Assembly: GCF_004143485.2 (NCBI RefSeq)
Contig: NZ_ML974132.1
Location: 124,001-188,000, forward strand
Length of the DNA: 64,000 nucleotides
From: Halorussus amylolyticus
GTDB lineage: Archaea; Halobacteriota; Halobacteria; Halobacteriales; Haladaptataceae
Direction: 5' to 3'
The notes under the pieces are model-generated. The model was given only the letters and a program-made list of their open reading frames with translations. It searched no databases and was not told the DNA's origin. Shown here one piece after another: positions 9,844 to 18,445 of the stretch. How positions within the stretch are numbered: position 1 is the first letter of the stretch; every line of letters begins with the position of its first letter. A program made the position numbers and the translations under genes.

Positions 9844-9877
9844 GTCGCCCGAGCGCGCGGTCGCGCGCTCGGGCGAC
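9844..9877 (-). terminator. Perfect 16-bp-arm hairpin behind the gene ending at 9882
   Basis: Positions 9844-9859 and 9862-9877 are exact reverse complements with a two-base loop (GT). The hairpin starts five bases after the stop of the minus-strand gene at 9882. There is no U tract, so a role as transcript end or 3' stabiliser is inferred from position only. Confidence 0.5.
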
Positions 9878-9881
9878 GGTC

Positions 9882-10265
9882 TCACACCTCGTTCGGTCCG
9901 TCCGCGCTCTGGACCTGCCAACCGCCGCGTATCCCGCACGCCTCCCGGACCGCGAACTCGATTTCGGTGTCGGGACCGAACGTTTCGCCGCCCTCGATTC
10001 GCTCGACTCGGAGCGGCACGTCGAGCGTGCTGCCACAGCATCCGACGCCGACGAACTCCTCCCACACGTCACCGTCTCTGACCCGCCCGGTCTTGGTCTT
10101 TCGGAGGTACGCCTTGAACGGGTCGCCCTCGACCTGAAAGCGCCCCCAGTCGCTGAGGTCCTCGGGGTACGATATCACGGCGCTGTCGGCGGGCGAGACG
10201 TCCGAGTCGAAGTCGGTCTCCGAACGCTCAGAAGCGCGGTCGTCGCGGTCGGTTTCGGTGGCCAT
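9882..10265 (-). CDS. Conserved haloarchaeal protein of unknown function
   Basis: Start chosen at ATG 10265 (MATETDRDD); the longer frame adds an unlikely leader. The 127-residue product begins with a charged, disordered ~35 residues and then a compact domain containing a Cys-Cys pair (VGVGCCGSTLDV) and a third Cys (REACGIRGGW), perhaps metal or disulfide chemistry. No family recognised. It is divergent from secF, with about 110 bases between the starts for both promoters. Confidence 0.6.
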   Translation of the reverse strand: MATETDRDDRASERSETDFDSDVSPADSAVISYPEDLSDWGRFQVEGDPFKAYLRKTKTGRVRDGDVWEEFVGVGCCGSTLDVPLRVERIEGGETFGPDTEIEFAVREACGIRGGWQVQSADGPNEV

Positions 10266-10375
10266 ACCGACCCGTAGGGGACCGAGCCGTTTAGCGTTTG
10301 TCGCGGTGTTACTTTCCACCAGTTCGGCCATGTATAAGAACACTTAACCGCGGCCGTACCACACTCCACACCCAT

Positions 10376-11257
10376 ATGGTAGCGTTCGAAGTGCCGGAGG
10401 TGGACTACACCGAGTACACCAACCGGCAGTTGGCGGCAGTGCCGTTGGCGTTGCTCGCCGTCGCACTGCTGATACTCGCCGGATGGTTCGTCACCACCGG
10501 CGCGCCGGTACAGCTCGGTACCGAGTTTACGGGTGGTACCGAACTCAGAATCCAGACCGCCACGCCGCCCTCCGAGATACCCAATCAGTTCGACGCCGAC
10601 GCGTCGGTCACTCCCGTCCAGACCGCCGACGACACGTATCTCGTGACGTTCCCGCCGGATTCGGGCGACGTAGAGCAGCAGGCGAGAAACAACTTAGAGC
10701 CGGTCTCGGGCCAGTCGGCCGCTGACATCGTCCGGTCCGACCAGGAGACCTCCGCGAGCTTCGGCTCCTCCACCCAGCGACTCGCGCTGTACGGTCTCGG
10801 GGTCGCGTTCGTCGGGATGAGCGTGCTCGTCTTCCTGATGTTCCGGACGTTCGTCCCCTCCATCGCGGTCGTCCTCTCGGCGTTCAGCGACATCGTGATT
10901 CCGCTCGCGCTGATGAACCTCCTCGGCATCGAACTTTCGCTGGGGACGGTCGCGGCCCTCCTGATGCTCATCGGCTACTCGGTGGACTCGGACATCCTGC
11001 TCAACAACCACATCATTCGCCGGTCGGGCGACTTCTACGAGAGCACCTACCGCGCGATGCAGACCGGTGTGACGATGACCGTCACGTCGCTGTCGGCGAT
11101 GGCCGTGATGGCGCTCGTGGCGTCCGTCTTCGGCATCGACCTGATGGCGTCTATCGGTATCGTCCTCGTCCTCGGTCTCGCGACCGACCTGATGAACACC
11201 TACATGCTCAACGTCAGCCTACTTCGCTGGTGGAAGTTCGAGGGGGTGGCCCGATGA
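10376..11257 (+). CDS. secF: Protein translocase subunit SecF
   Basis: A 293-residue membrane protein with one N-terminal span, an extracytoplasmic domain containing the SecD/F motif LGTEFTGGTELRI, and a five-helix C-terminal RND-type half (GYSVDSDILLNNHI is the conserved SecF element). SecDF uses the ion gradient to help pull exported proteins across the membrane. The order secF-secD is the usual archaeal one, and the stop overlaps the secD start (ATGA). Start set at ATG 10376, about 30-40 bases after the AT-rich TATAAGAACACTTAA stretch. Confidence 0.95.
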   Translation: MVAFEVPEVDYTEYTNRQLAAVPLALLAVALLILAGWFVTTGAPVQLGTEFTGGTELRIQTATPPSEIPNQFDADASVTPVQTADDTYLVTFPPDSGDVEQQARNNLEPVSGQSAADIVRSDQETSASFGSSTQRLALYGLGVAFVGMSVLVFLMFRTFVPSIAVVLSAFSDIVIPLALMNLLGIELSLGTVAALLMLIGYSVDSDILLNNHIIRRSGDFYESTYRAMQTGVTMTVTSLSAMAVMALVASVFGIDLMASIGIVLVLGLATDLMNTYMLNVSLLRWWKFEGVAR

Positions 11258-12852
11258 GTTGGCGCGACAACTGGCGGGTCATCCTGCTCGCCATCTTCCT
11301 CGTGGTCAGCGTCTACGCGCTGGTCGCACCCGGTGTCGGCGGCGGTGACGGCGGCGACGCCGCGGGCAACGAGTCGCTCGTGACGACCGACGGACCGACC
11401 AACCTCAAGTTCGGTCTCGAACTCTCTGGCGGCACCCGAATCAGAGCGCCGGTCGATGCCGTGTCGGCCTACGACGTGGACATGCCCGAGGTCCAAGAGG
11501 GAGAAGACCGGAACGAGGTCCAGAGCGAAGTCGAGCGCCGAGTCGCTGGCAATCTCTCCGACGTGGACGCCGCCGACGTGACCGCTCGCGTGGGCGCGCC
11601 CAACGAGTCCTCGACCGTCGAGGTTCGCGTTGGCAACGTCTCCGAGGAGGAGTTCGCCTCCGCGCTCGACACCGCGGGCTACGACTACGACCGAATCGAG
11701 CAGGGCGTCACCGACGAGACGCGCGACACCATCGTCCGGACCCTTCGGGACAAAATCTCGCAGGCCGGACTCGCCGGTGGGAGCGCCCAGGAGGTGACGA
11801 CCGCCGACGGCAACAACTTCATCGTCATCGAGATGCCGAACGCGAACCAGTCCGAAGTCGAGAGCCTGGTGACCGAGCGCGGACAGGTCCAGGTCGTCGC
11901 TGGCTTCCCGGTACAGGAGGGTAACGATACCGAGTACCGCGAGGTGCCGCTGCTCACGCAGGGCGACTTCAGCCGAATCAGCACGGCGGAGAACCACCCC
12001 CAGAACGGGCCGAACGTCCCGGTCGTGCTGAACGACGAACCCGCGCAGAACTTCTCGGAGGCGATGCAGAAGTTCGGGTTCACGGGTGAGGGCGCGGACG
12101 CGTGTACCTATCAAGCCGACCAAGATAATCCCGGCTACTGCCTCTACACCGTCGTCGACGGCGAAATCGTCTACTCGGCGAGCATGGGCGGCGACCTCGC
12201 CGGGACCATCGAGAGCGGCGACTTCGTGCAGAACCCCGGCTTCGTCATGCAGACGACGAACATGTCCGAAGCCCGCGAGCTTCAGATTCACCTGAACGCG
12301 GGGTCGCTCCCGGCGTCGCTCGACCTGAACGACGGGACCTCGTACTTCCTCGCGCCGAGTCTCGCCGAGGAGTTCAAGCTCTACTCGCTCATCACCGGAC
12401 TCGTCGCGGTGCTCGCGGTGAGCATCGCGGTGTTCCTCCGGTACGGCGACCCGAAAGTCGCCGCGCCGATGCTCGTGACCGCGCTCTCGGAGGTCGTCAT
12501 CCTGCTCGGGTTCGCGGCCGCCATCCAGTTGCCGCTCGACCTCTCGCACATCGCGGGGTTCATCGCGGTCATCGGGACCGGGGTGGACGACCTCATCATC
12601 ATCGCCGACGAGGTGATGGGCGAAGGCGAGGTCCACTCCTCGCGCGTCTTCCAGAGTCGCTTCCGGAAGGCGTTCTGGGTCATCGGTGCCGCCGCGGCGA
12701 CCACCATCGTCGCGATGAGTCCGCTCGCGGTCCTCTCGCTCGGGGACCTCCAAGGGTTCGCCATCATCACCATCCTCGGCGTTCTCATCGGGGTGCTGGT
12801 GACTCGGCCCGCCTACGGCGACATCCTCCGGGCGTTGCTGACTGACCAGTAG
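11254..12852 (+). CDS. secD: Protein translocase subunit SecD
   Basis: A 532-residue partner of SecF. It has an N-terminal membrane span, the motif FGLELSGGTRIR, a long extracytoplasmic domain (~60-350) and six C-terminal helices with the SecD signature GTGVDDLIIIADEVMG. Start at ATG 11254 overlaps the secF stop by four bases, so the two are co-translated. It assists late stages of Sec export; the many surface and lipoproteins in this window are possible clients. Confidence 0.95.
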   Translation: MSWRDNWRVILLAIFLVVSVYALVAPGVGGGDGGDAAGNESLVTTDGPTNLKFGLELSGGTRIRAPVDAVSAYDVDMPEVQEGEDRNEVQSEVERRVAGNLSDVDAADVTARVGAPNESSTVEVRVGNVSEEEFASALDTAGYDYDRIEQGVTDETRDTIVRTLRDKISQAGLAGGSAQEVTTADGNNFIVIEMPNANQSEVESLVTERGQVQVVAGFPVQEGNDTEYREVPLLTQGDFSRISTAENHPQNGPNVPVVLNDEPAQNFSEAMQKFGFTGEGADACTYQADQDNPGYCLYTVVDGEIVYSASMGGDLAGTIESGDFVQNPGFVMQTTNMSEARELQIHLNAGSLPASLDLNDGTSYFLAPSLAEEFKLYSLITGLVAVLAVSIAVFLRYGDPKVAAPMLVTALSEVVILLGFAAAIQLPLDLSHIAGFIAVIGTGVDDLIIIADEVMGEGEVHSSRVFQSRFRKAFWVIGAAAATTIVAMSPLAVLSLGDLQGFAIITILGVLIGVLVTRPAYGDILRALLTDQ

Positions 12853-12959
12853 CCCGGACCGACTCCCGGCCGCCGACCGATTGCGGCACGGCGACCATCG
12901 ATTCGGGCGCTGTCCCGGTTTCGCGATTCGTTCTCAATTCTGATACTGATGCGTACATT

Positions 12960-12966
12960 ATTTAAA
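12960..12966 (+). promoter_or_regulatory. TATA box of the histidine kinase gene
   Basis: TTTAAAT centred about 26 bases before ATG 12988, the spacing expected for a leaderless archaeal transcript. The preceding 100 bases hold nothing else I can name. Confidence 0.5.
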
Positions 12967-12987
12967 TGAGGTTACGATATTCGATGT

Positions 12988-14178
12988 ATGCGGTTCGATT
13001 CGCTACGAACTTTCGACTTCCATCCGAGGCCGATACCTGCGATAATATCAGGTGTCGGGGTTCTGTTCCTGTTTAGCTTCGCCGCCGAGTGGGTGCTGTT
13101 CCACGGGCTCGGCAACCTCTCTTCGGTCGACTTTCTCGCTAGCCTCCTCATCTCGGTCATCTTCACCGCGAGTATCGTCTACGGCGGCTACCGGCTCGCG
13201 CGAAGCGACCTCCCCGCCGAGCGCCACCCGCGTATCGTGGCGTGGATAGTCGGGTGTTCGCTGATTTTCTTCGCCATCAACGTCCCCATCATGGTCGCTT
13301 GGGTTCCGAACACGCTCCCAGCTCAGGTTCTGTGGGTGCGGTTCGTCGCGAGCGTCGGCGTGACGAGCGGCCTGCTCATCGGGAGCATCGAAGCGCGCGC
13401 CATCCAGCGCGGACGAGCAGCCGAGCGCGCCGCGGTTCGAGCCGAGGAGGCCGAGCTCCACCACCAGCACCTCGACTACCTCAACAGCCTCCTGCGCCAC
13501 GAGGTGTTGAACACCGCCAACGTCATCACCGGCTACGCGTCGCTCCTCCTCGACGACGACCAGATAGACCCCGACGCCCGCGACCGGGTCGAGACAATTT
13601 TCCGCCAAGGTCAGGACATGACGAACGTGGTTCGGGACGTGCAGGTGCTCATCGCGGCGACCCGCGGCACCGCCGGACTCGAATCGGTGAATCTCTCGGA
13701 CGTGCTCGTCGCCGAACTCGACGACATCCGGAGAACTACCGAGTCGGTCGCGGTCGAGGCGTCGATTCCCGACGGCGTGTACGTCGTGGCCGACGACCTC
13801 CTCCCCCGCGTATTCTCGAATCTGCTCACGAACGCGGTCGAACACAACGACGCCGACACCCCGAGCGTGACGGTGACTCTCGAACAGTCGGGCGACACCG
13901 CGACGGTCCGAATCGCCGACGACGGACCGGGCATTTCCGAGGACGAGCGCGCCACGCTGTTCGAGCGCGGCGACAACACCGGCGCGGAACACGGTCTCGG
14001 TCTCTACCTCGTGCGCACGCTAACCGAGCGCTACGACGGGACCGTCGAACTGGTCGAGACCGGCGACGACGGGAGCGAGTTCGCGGTCACGCTTCTGATT
14101 TCGACGCTCGACACCGACGCGTCTGCAGTGAGCGTCGGGTCGGACGCCGAATCGGCGCGTTCGACGGCGACGGACTGA
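12988..14178 (+). CDS. Membrane-bound sensor histidine kinase
   Basis: A 396-residue kinase. Four or five hydrophobic helices (residues ~15-135) form an N-terminal sensor without a large outer domain. A short coiled coil leads to the dimerisation box LLRHEVLNTANVITGY, with His near 171, and the ATPase domain shows N box (LLTNAVEHND), D box (DDGPGIS) and G box (GLGLYLV). It should autophosphorylate and pass phosphate to a response regulator, none of which is nearby. The 4-TM plus HisKA layout is common in haloarchaea; the stimulus is unknown. Confidence 0.88.
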   Translation: MRFDSLRTFDFHPRPIPAIISGVGVLFLFSFAAEWVLFHGLGNLSSVDFLASLLISVIFTASIVYGGYRLARSDLPAERHPRIVAWIVGCSLIFFAINVPIMVAWVPNTLPAQVLWVRFVASVGVTSGLLIGSIEARAIQRGRAAERAAVRAEEAELHHQHLDYLNSLLRHEVLNTANVITGYASLLLDDDQIDPDARDRVETIFRQGQDMTNVVRDVQVLIAATRGTAGLESVNLSDVLVAELDDIRRTTESVAVEASIPDGVYVVADDLLPRVFSNLLTNAVEHNDADTPSVTVTLEQSGDTATVRIADDGPGISEDERATLFERGDNTGAEHGLGLYLVRTLTERYDGTVELVETGDDGSEFAVTLLISTLDTDASAVSVGSDAESARSTATD

Positions 14179-14202
14179 CGCGTCGAATCGACAGAGTCCG
14201 AG

Positions 14203-14841
14203 CTAAAACTCCCCGAGACCAGACTGCTCGTGGGCCGCGAGCACGTCCTCGCAGGTGGCCCAAATCCGGCGCGCGCAGTCGGGCAACTCCCCGTACTCCG
14301 CGACGTACTCGGCCAGAAACTCCCGAGTCGTGGGGTCGCTCGGGTAGCCCGACCCCACCGGGCCGTACTCGTCAGCCAGACTCGCGACGTGCGAATCGCG
14401 GGCGACCTTGGCGACGACGCTCGCCGCGCTCACGACCGGGTAGGTCTCGTCCGCGCCGTGTTCCGCGACGAGGTCGATGTCGGCGGCCACGCGCTCTCGG
14501 ACCCGACGGGCGAACCGCGACTCGCTGGTGTCGCCCGCGTCGGCGAACCCCTCCGCCCCGTCGTCGGCGACTTTCGAGAGCGCCTCGGCGTGGCCCGCGA
14601 CCGTCAGGGTGTTCATGTCTGTCTCGGGGTCGTCGATTCGCGCGACCGGGATTTCGGCCACGCCGACCGCGACTCGGTCGTCGTCGCGGAGCGCGGCCGC
14701 GAGTTCCTCCCGGCGGTCGGGCGCGATTTTCTTCGAGTCGTCCACGTCGTCGGGCAGGGCGGCGGGGTCGCCGACCGCGACCGCGGCCGCGAACATCGAC
14801 CCTAACACCGGCCCCTTGCCCGCTTCGTCTACCCCGAACAC
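14203..14841 (-). CDS. rnhB: Ribonuclease HII
   Basis: GTG at 14841 gives a protein starting MFGVDEAGKGPVLG, the canonical RNase HII N-terminus with the first catalytic Asp-Glu pair; the longer open frame upstream is not conserved-looking. Length 212 residues matches the family. It cuts the RNA strand of RNA-DNA hybrids and single ribonucleotides in DNA. Further acidic active-site residues lie in DETYPVVSAASVVAK. Its 3' end is 24 bases from the convergent histidine kinase gene. Confidence 0.93.
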   Translation of the reverse strand: MFGVDEAGKGPVLGSMFAAAVAVGDPAALPDDVDDSKKIAPDRREELAAALRDDDRVAVGVAEIPVARIDDPETDMNTLTVAGHAEALSKVADDGAEGFADAGDTSESRFARRVRERVAADIDLVAEHGADETYPVVSAASVVAKVARDSHVASLADEYGPVGSGYPSDPTTREFLAEYVAEYGELPDCARRIWATCEDVLAAHEQSGLGEF

Positions 14842-14884
14842 GACCGGGACGACGGACTCCGGGTAATTGTACGTTGCTACGTGT

Positions 14885-14921
14885 GCTTCGCGGTCGCCGC
14901 GAGCCGCGGCGACCGCGAAGC
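14885..14921. repeat. Perfect 17-bp-arm hairpin between divergent genes
   Basis: 14885-14901 pairs exactly with 14905-14921 around the loop AGC. It stands 44 bases upstream of the rnhB start and 104 bases before the divergent gene at 15025, so it cannot be an ordinary terminator of either. It could lie in the rnhB leader or be a protein-binding or mobile palindrome. Confidence 0.6.
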
Positions 14922-15024
14922 GCGAAATTCCGGGGTTTAGACCGCGAAAACGTCGATTCTCGGGATTCGGGACGAACGCTCGGCCCGAAGCGATATCCGC
15001 GTCAGTCCGGTAGTCGGTGCCGAG

Positions 15025-15348
15025 ATGCCCACCGATAGAAACCACGACCGACTCCTCTCGCTTCAGCTGGACCGCCTCGACGAACTCCTCGACGCCGACG
15101 CGTTCCCGACGACGACCGGCGATGTAATCGCCGAATTCGGCGACGTGACGGTCGAGTACTCGGGCGGCGGTTCGGAGTCGCTCGAAGCCATCCTCCGAAC
15201 CTCGGGCGCAGAGGAGTACGCCACGACCGACGACCTCCAGATGGCGGTCCTCAACGGCGTCCACCGAAACGCGGTCGGGCGGCCACACTACAGCGACCGC
15301 GACCCGCCAGTGGACGGCGAGCGCCGCGGCCCGCAGGAGTCGTTCTGA
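15025..15348 (+). CDS. Small conserved haloarchaeal protein (DUF5789-like)
   Basis: 107 residues, acidic, with the ending AVGRPHYSDRDPP that is typical of a widespread short haloarchaeal family (I believe DUF5789). No catalytic motif, membrane span or DNA-binding fold is evident. The stop lies four bases from the convergent pus10 stop. Function unknown. Confidence 0.7.
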   Translation: MPTDRNHDRLLSLQLDRLDELLDADAFPTTTGDVIAEFGDVTVEYSGGGSESLEAILRTSGAEEYATTDDLQMAVLNGVHRNAVGRPHYSDRDPPVDGERRGPQESF

Positions 15349-15352
15349 CCCC

Positions 15353-16675
15353 TCAGGGTTCGGCTTCGAGGTAGTCGGGGTCGTCGAACGGTTCGTCCTC
15401 ACCCTCGACCGCGAGCACGTCGAGCGCCGTGACCTCCGCGCCGACGCCCAGCAGACCCGCGAGACTCGGCGTGGTCCGGTCCTCGTCGCCGCTGACCAGT
15501 TCCTTGACGTACAGGCCGCCCTCGCCGTGGACTTCGAGTTCGGCGCGGCGCGAGTCTTCGAGTTCGCCCGAAACCGCGTAGGCTTCGCGCGTCCGGGTCA
15601 GACTCGCCCGTCGGTGGTCCACGCGCTGGGGCGTGTCCTGTTCGATGGTCGCGCCGTCGAGTTCCGCGACGGCGGCCTGAAATTCCTCGTCGGTCACGTC
15701 CGCCGCGAACGCCACGTCCATCCGGTAGGTCTTGCTCGCGTCGAGCTCCTTCACGCGCTCGACCATGTCGTGGGTCGCGAGCGCGAGGTCGGTGACCTCG
15801 GCCTTCCCGCCCGCGAAGTCGTTGATTTCGGCTTCGAGCGCGTCGATGTCCACGTCGCGCACGCGAGGCTGTTTGACCTCGATGACGAACGGTCGGCCCG
15901 TGCCGAGCATGAGCGCGTCCACGTCCTCGCGGCCAGCGCCGTGGAACAGCGCCTCCTCGCCGTCCATCGCGTCGAGGACGGGCGGCGTGGTCAGCTCCTC
16001 GACGCTCTCGTCGTAGAGGTAGCCCGACCCGCCGCAGTAGTCGCACGGCTCCTCGCCGCCGCTGTCCGCGAGCTGTTTGCCCGACCCGCCGCACTCTCGG
16101 CAGGGCCACTCCGTCTGTGGAATGTCGCGTTCGAGCTTCTTGTACCGGCCGTAGACGAACGCCGAGTTTATCTGAGCGTCCACCGCGTGCGAGGAGAGGT
16201 CCTCGCGCTCGGGGTCCACGTTCAGCAGGGCCAGCACGTCTGGACGCTCGAAATCGACCTCCGTGCCGGTCAGGCGGCCGACGCGCTTGCCGACCTCGCG
16301 GTTGAACTCCGATTTAAAGAGTTCGCCCGCGTCGTCGGGAAGCCCCGCGGACTCCCGGAGCAGGACTTCGTTCTCTTCGAGCAGGGGCGGGGTCCGGGTC
16401 CCGACCTGATACGTGTCGAACTCCCAGCCCTCCAGCGCGTCGGCGACCGTCTCGGCCCACTCGTCGAATCGCTGGCTCTCGCCCTCGCAGACCCAACATT
16501 CTGCGCTCTCGTCCTCGTACGGTTCGTCGTCTTCGAGCGCGACCGCGACGCGGAGCGAGCGGCCGCGCTCGTCGTTCGTCAGCCCGAAGCTACGGTCGGC
16601 GAAACACCGACCCAGACAGGAATCGCAGACCGGGCCGTTCTCCAGCACCCGGCGAGCGTCCGCGAGGATGGTCAT
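15353..16675 (-). CDS. pus10: tRNA pseudouridine(54/55) synthase Pus10
   Basis: A 440-residue Pus10. The N-terminus has a CDSCLGRCF zinc element and a THUMP-like region, followed by two CxxCGGSG knuckles (residues ~190-215). The catalytic region shows HGAGREDVDALMLGTGRPF, in which the Asp of the GREDVD element is the family nucleophile. It makes pseudouridine at positions 54 and 55 in the T-loop of tRNA, the archaeal replacement for TruB on tRNA. ATG 16675 gives the standard start. Confidence 0.93.
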   Translation of the reverse strand: MTILADARRVLENGPVCDSCLGRCFADRSFGLTNDERGRSLRVAVALEDDEPYEDESAECWVCEGESQRFDEWAETVADALEGWEFDTYQVGTRTPPLLEENEVLLRESAGLPDDAGELFKSEFNREVGKRVGRLTGTEVDFERPDVLALLNVDPEREDLSSHAVDAQINSAFVYGRYKKLERDIPQTEWPCRECGGSGKQLADSGGEEPCDYCGGSGYLYDESVEELTTPPVLDAMDGEEALFHGAGREDVDALMLGTGRPFVIEVKQPRVRDVDIDALEAEINDFAGGKAEVTDLALATHDMVERVKELDASKTYRMDVAFAADVTDEEFQAAVAELDGATIEQDTPQRVDHRRASLTRTREAYAVSGELEDSRRAELEVHGEGGLYVKELVSGDEDRTTPSLAGLLGVGAEVTALDVLAVEGEDEPFDDPDYLEAEP

Positions 16676-16711
16676 GTGCGAGAGATGGAGTTCGGGCGGT
16701 AAACGGGTTTC

Positions 16712-17230
16712 TCATTCGGACGCGAGCGAGTCGAGTGTTCGGAGAATCTTCGCGTAGAGATTCGGCGAGCAGTGCCACCCGGCGTCGAGCATCGCGTCGA
16801 TGGTCTCTCGGGCGTCGTCGCTCGTGAGTTCGCGGCGTTTCATCAGCGAGAGGATGAGGAAGGCAGTTCCTCGCGTGTCGATTTCTTCCGTGTCCGCGAT
16901 GTCGCGACCGTATCTCTCGTCCATGACCGCCGTGCCATCGACTTCGTCGGCGAGCAACAGGACCGCGGTGTCGGCAGGACTAAGCCTCGTCTCGGAGGTG
17001 AGTCGGGCGAATCGGTCGGTCGCCTCAACGCGCTCGCGTTCGAGCGGACCGCCTTTCACCCAGTCGTTGACCCGTCTCGCGTCGGCGTACCCTCGCTCGA
17101 TTCCTCGCTCGACGACTTCCTCGTACACTCGTTCGGGAACGAGTAGCTTCGAATCGAGGCGCGCCAGCACGTCGAGTCGGTCGGCCTTCCCGAGATAGAT
17201 GAGCGGCGTGGCGTCGAAGACCAGCGTCAT
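16712..17230 (-). CDS. PIN-like nuclease toxin of a toxin-antitoxin pair
   Basis: 172 residues from ATG 17230. MTLVFDATPLIYLGK holds the first PIN acidic residue; further Asp/Glu are in SPADTAVLLLADE and AVMDERYGRDIAD. This arrangement is that of DUF3368/VapC-like ribonuclease toxins. The start overlaps the stop of the antitoxin gene at 17227 by four bases (ATGA). RNA cleavage when free of antitoxin is expected from the family; the target is not known. Confidence 0.8.
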   Translation of the reverse strand: MTLVFDATPLIYLGKADRLDVLARLDSKLLVPERVYEEVVERGIERGYADARRVNDWVKGGPLERERVEATDRFARLTSETRLSPADTAVLLLADEVDGTAVMDERYGRDIADTEEIDTRGTAFLILSLMKRRELTSDDARETIDAMLDAGWHCSPNLYAKILRTLDSLASE

Positions 17231-17517
17231 AGGTCTTCGAGGTCGGAGTCGAGGTGGTCGTCGGACACCCACGTCACGTTTCGGTCTTTCGCCAGCGTGG
17301 CGAACTCCCAGACGTTCATCTCCGCGAGTTGTGCGCCGCCCGAAAGCGTGGTTTCACCCGCTTCGAGTTTTTCGAGCGCGCGCTCCGTGCGCCAGTCACC
17401 GAGTCCCTCCGTGAGGAGCTTTCGAATCGCCGTACTCCTGTCGAGATTCTCGTCGCGGATGTACGCCTCCAAATCCGCTTCGAGGTCGTCCGGGATGCGA
17501 GCCGAAACGTTTCCCAT
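17227..17517 (-). CDS. Antitoxin with ribbon-helix-helix and UPF0175 parts
   Basis: 96 residues. The N-terminal half (VSARIPDDLEADLEAYI, then RSTAIRKLLTEGL) is a ribbon-helix-helix DNA-binding motif. The C-terminal half (TTLSGGAQLAEMNVWEF) matches the UPF0175 motif that usually pairs with DUF3368 PIN toxins. It lies upstream of and overlaps the toxin gene, the normal order for an autoregulated pair. Confidence 0.82.
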   Translation of the reverse strand: MGNVSARIPDDLEADLEAYIRDENLDRSTAIRKLLTEGLGDWRTERALEKLEAGETTLSGGAQLAEMNVWEFATLAKDRNVTWVSDDHLDSDLEDL

Positions 17518-17519
17518 GC

Positions 17520-17545
17520 TGTATACGATGTATTCATTGCATACA
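17520..17545 (-). promoter_or_regulatory. Probable operator/promoter of the antitoxin-toxin pair
   Basis: An inverted repeat, TGTATGC and its near mirror GTATACA (6 of 7 pairs), 12 bases apart, covers the A+T-rich segment 3-28 bases before the antitoxin start. Ribbon-helix-helix antitoxins usually bind such sites to repress their own gene; this use here is inferred. Confidence 0.5.
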
Positions 17546-17600
17546 AGCGTTTCGCCGCCCCATCACAATCCCTTTCCGCGGTCGCTCCTCACACCGAATC

Positions 17601-17936
17601 GTGAAAACCGTCTTCCACGCCTCGACGCCCGAGGCCGTCCGCGTCTCCGTCGTCAAGGCCCGAAATCTGCTAGACGACGACACCCTCGAACTCGATTCGG
17701 TCGCGGTCGTCTCGGACAGGGGCGAGGCCATCGCCGAACTCCACGAGGAGTCGAGTCTCGCCGACGACGTGACCGACCTGCTCGCGGAAGGCATCCGTTT
17801 TGCAGTCTGTTCCAACGCGGTCGAACACCCTGCAGTCTCGCGGTTGGAACTGCTCGACGGAGTCGAAGTCGTCTCCTCGGGCGTCGGCGAACTCACGCGC
17901 TTGCAGGACGCGGGCCACGCCTACATCCGAGTCTGA
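17601..17936 (+). CDS. DsrE/DsrF-like sulfur-relay family protein
   Basis: GTG start at 17601 gives 111 residues: MKTVFHASTPEA, alternating strands and helices, and RFAVCSNAVE near residue 75 with a Cys where DsrE-like proteins carry a persulfide Cys. Family assignment rests on this fold pattern and the single Cys, so it is tentative. Free-standing DsrE paralogues are common in haloarchaea and mostly uncharacterised. It is divergent from the antitoxin gene. Confidence 0.6.
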   Translation: MKTVFHASTPEAVRVSVVKARNLLDDDTLELDSVAVVSDRGEAIAELHEESSLADDVTDLLAEGIRFAVCSNAVEHPAVSRLELLDGVEVVSSGVGELTRLQDAGHAYIRV

Positions 17937-18006
17937 CGAACGCTCCGTCCGTCGAAGTCCGACGGTATCCCGCAGGACTTTGTGGTCGGAGTCCGTCTCT
18001 CCGGTC

Positions 18007-18396
18007 ATGTCACATCGAGCTAACTACGCGCTCGTGAACGTGAGCGCCCATCTCGGGCCGATGAGAGACGCAATCGACGTGCCGTGGGCCGATTTCGTGG
18101 GCGATGCGACTCCCAAACACGAGTTCGAGGTCCCCACCGCGGACACGTCCGACGCCTACCTCGGTCTGCAGGCGTTCCGCGTGGACGACTACGGCCACGA
18201 GATTCTGATAAACGGCGAGCAACTCAGCGGATTCGACGTGCCGCCCGCGGACGGGTGGCAGTACTGGGAGGACGCGCTGACCCACGCCGAACTCCGGGAG
18301 GGAACCAACACCCTGCAAGTCGTTCGCGACGAGGAGAGCGACGACAGTTTCGCGGTGAACAACGTCACGGTCCACTGGCGCGAGCCGGTGGAGTAA
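18007..18396 (+). CDS. Conserved haloarchaeal protein, beta-rich, unknown function
   Basis: ATG at 18007 gives 129 residues: MSHRANYALVNVSAHLG at the start, then a strand-rich domain ending NNVTVHWREPVE. It looks like a jelly-roll or galactose-binding-type sandwich (HEILINGEQL, GTNTLQVVRDE), but no family is certain. No signal peptide, no metal motif. Confidence 0.6.
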   Translation: MSHRANYALVNVSAHLGPMRDAIDVPWADFVGDATPKHEFEVPTADTSDAYLGLQAFRVDDYGHEILINGEQLSGFDVPPADGWQYWEDALTHAELREGTNTLQVVRDEESDDSFAVNNVTVHWREPVE

Positions 18397-18445
18397 GTTA
18401 GGAAGGGCGCTCTCGCTCGCCGAGCCGACGCGGTTCGAAAATCTA

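Noticed and set aside
14842-15402. N-terminal extension of RNase HII
   Set aside because: The family starts at the GVDEAGKG motif; the upstream open frame contains a 17-bp hairpin and overlaps the divergent gene at 15025.
15527-16702. Long open frame opposite pus10, and similar long frames opposite fdhA, secD, purF, glyA and the moeA genes
   Set aside because: High G+C removes stop codons on the opposite strand; their translations are Arg/Val/Gly-rich without motifs, while the sense strand encodes well-known proteins.
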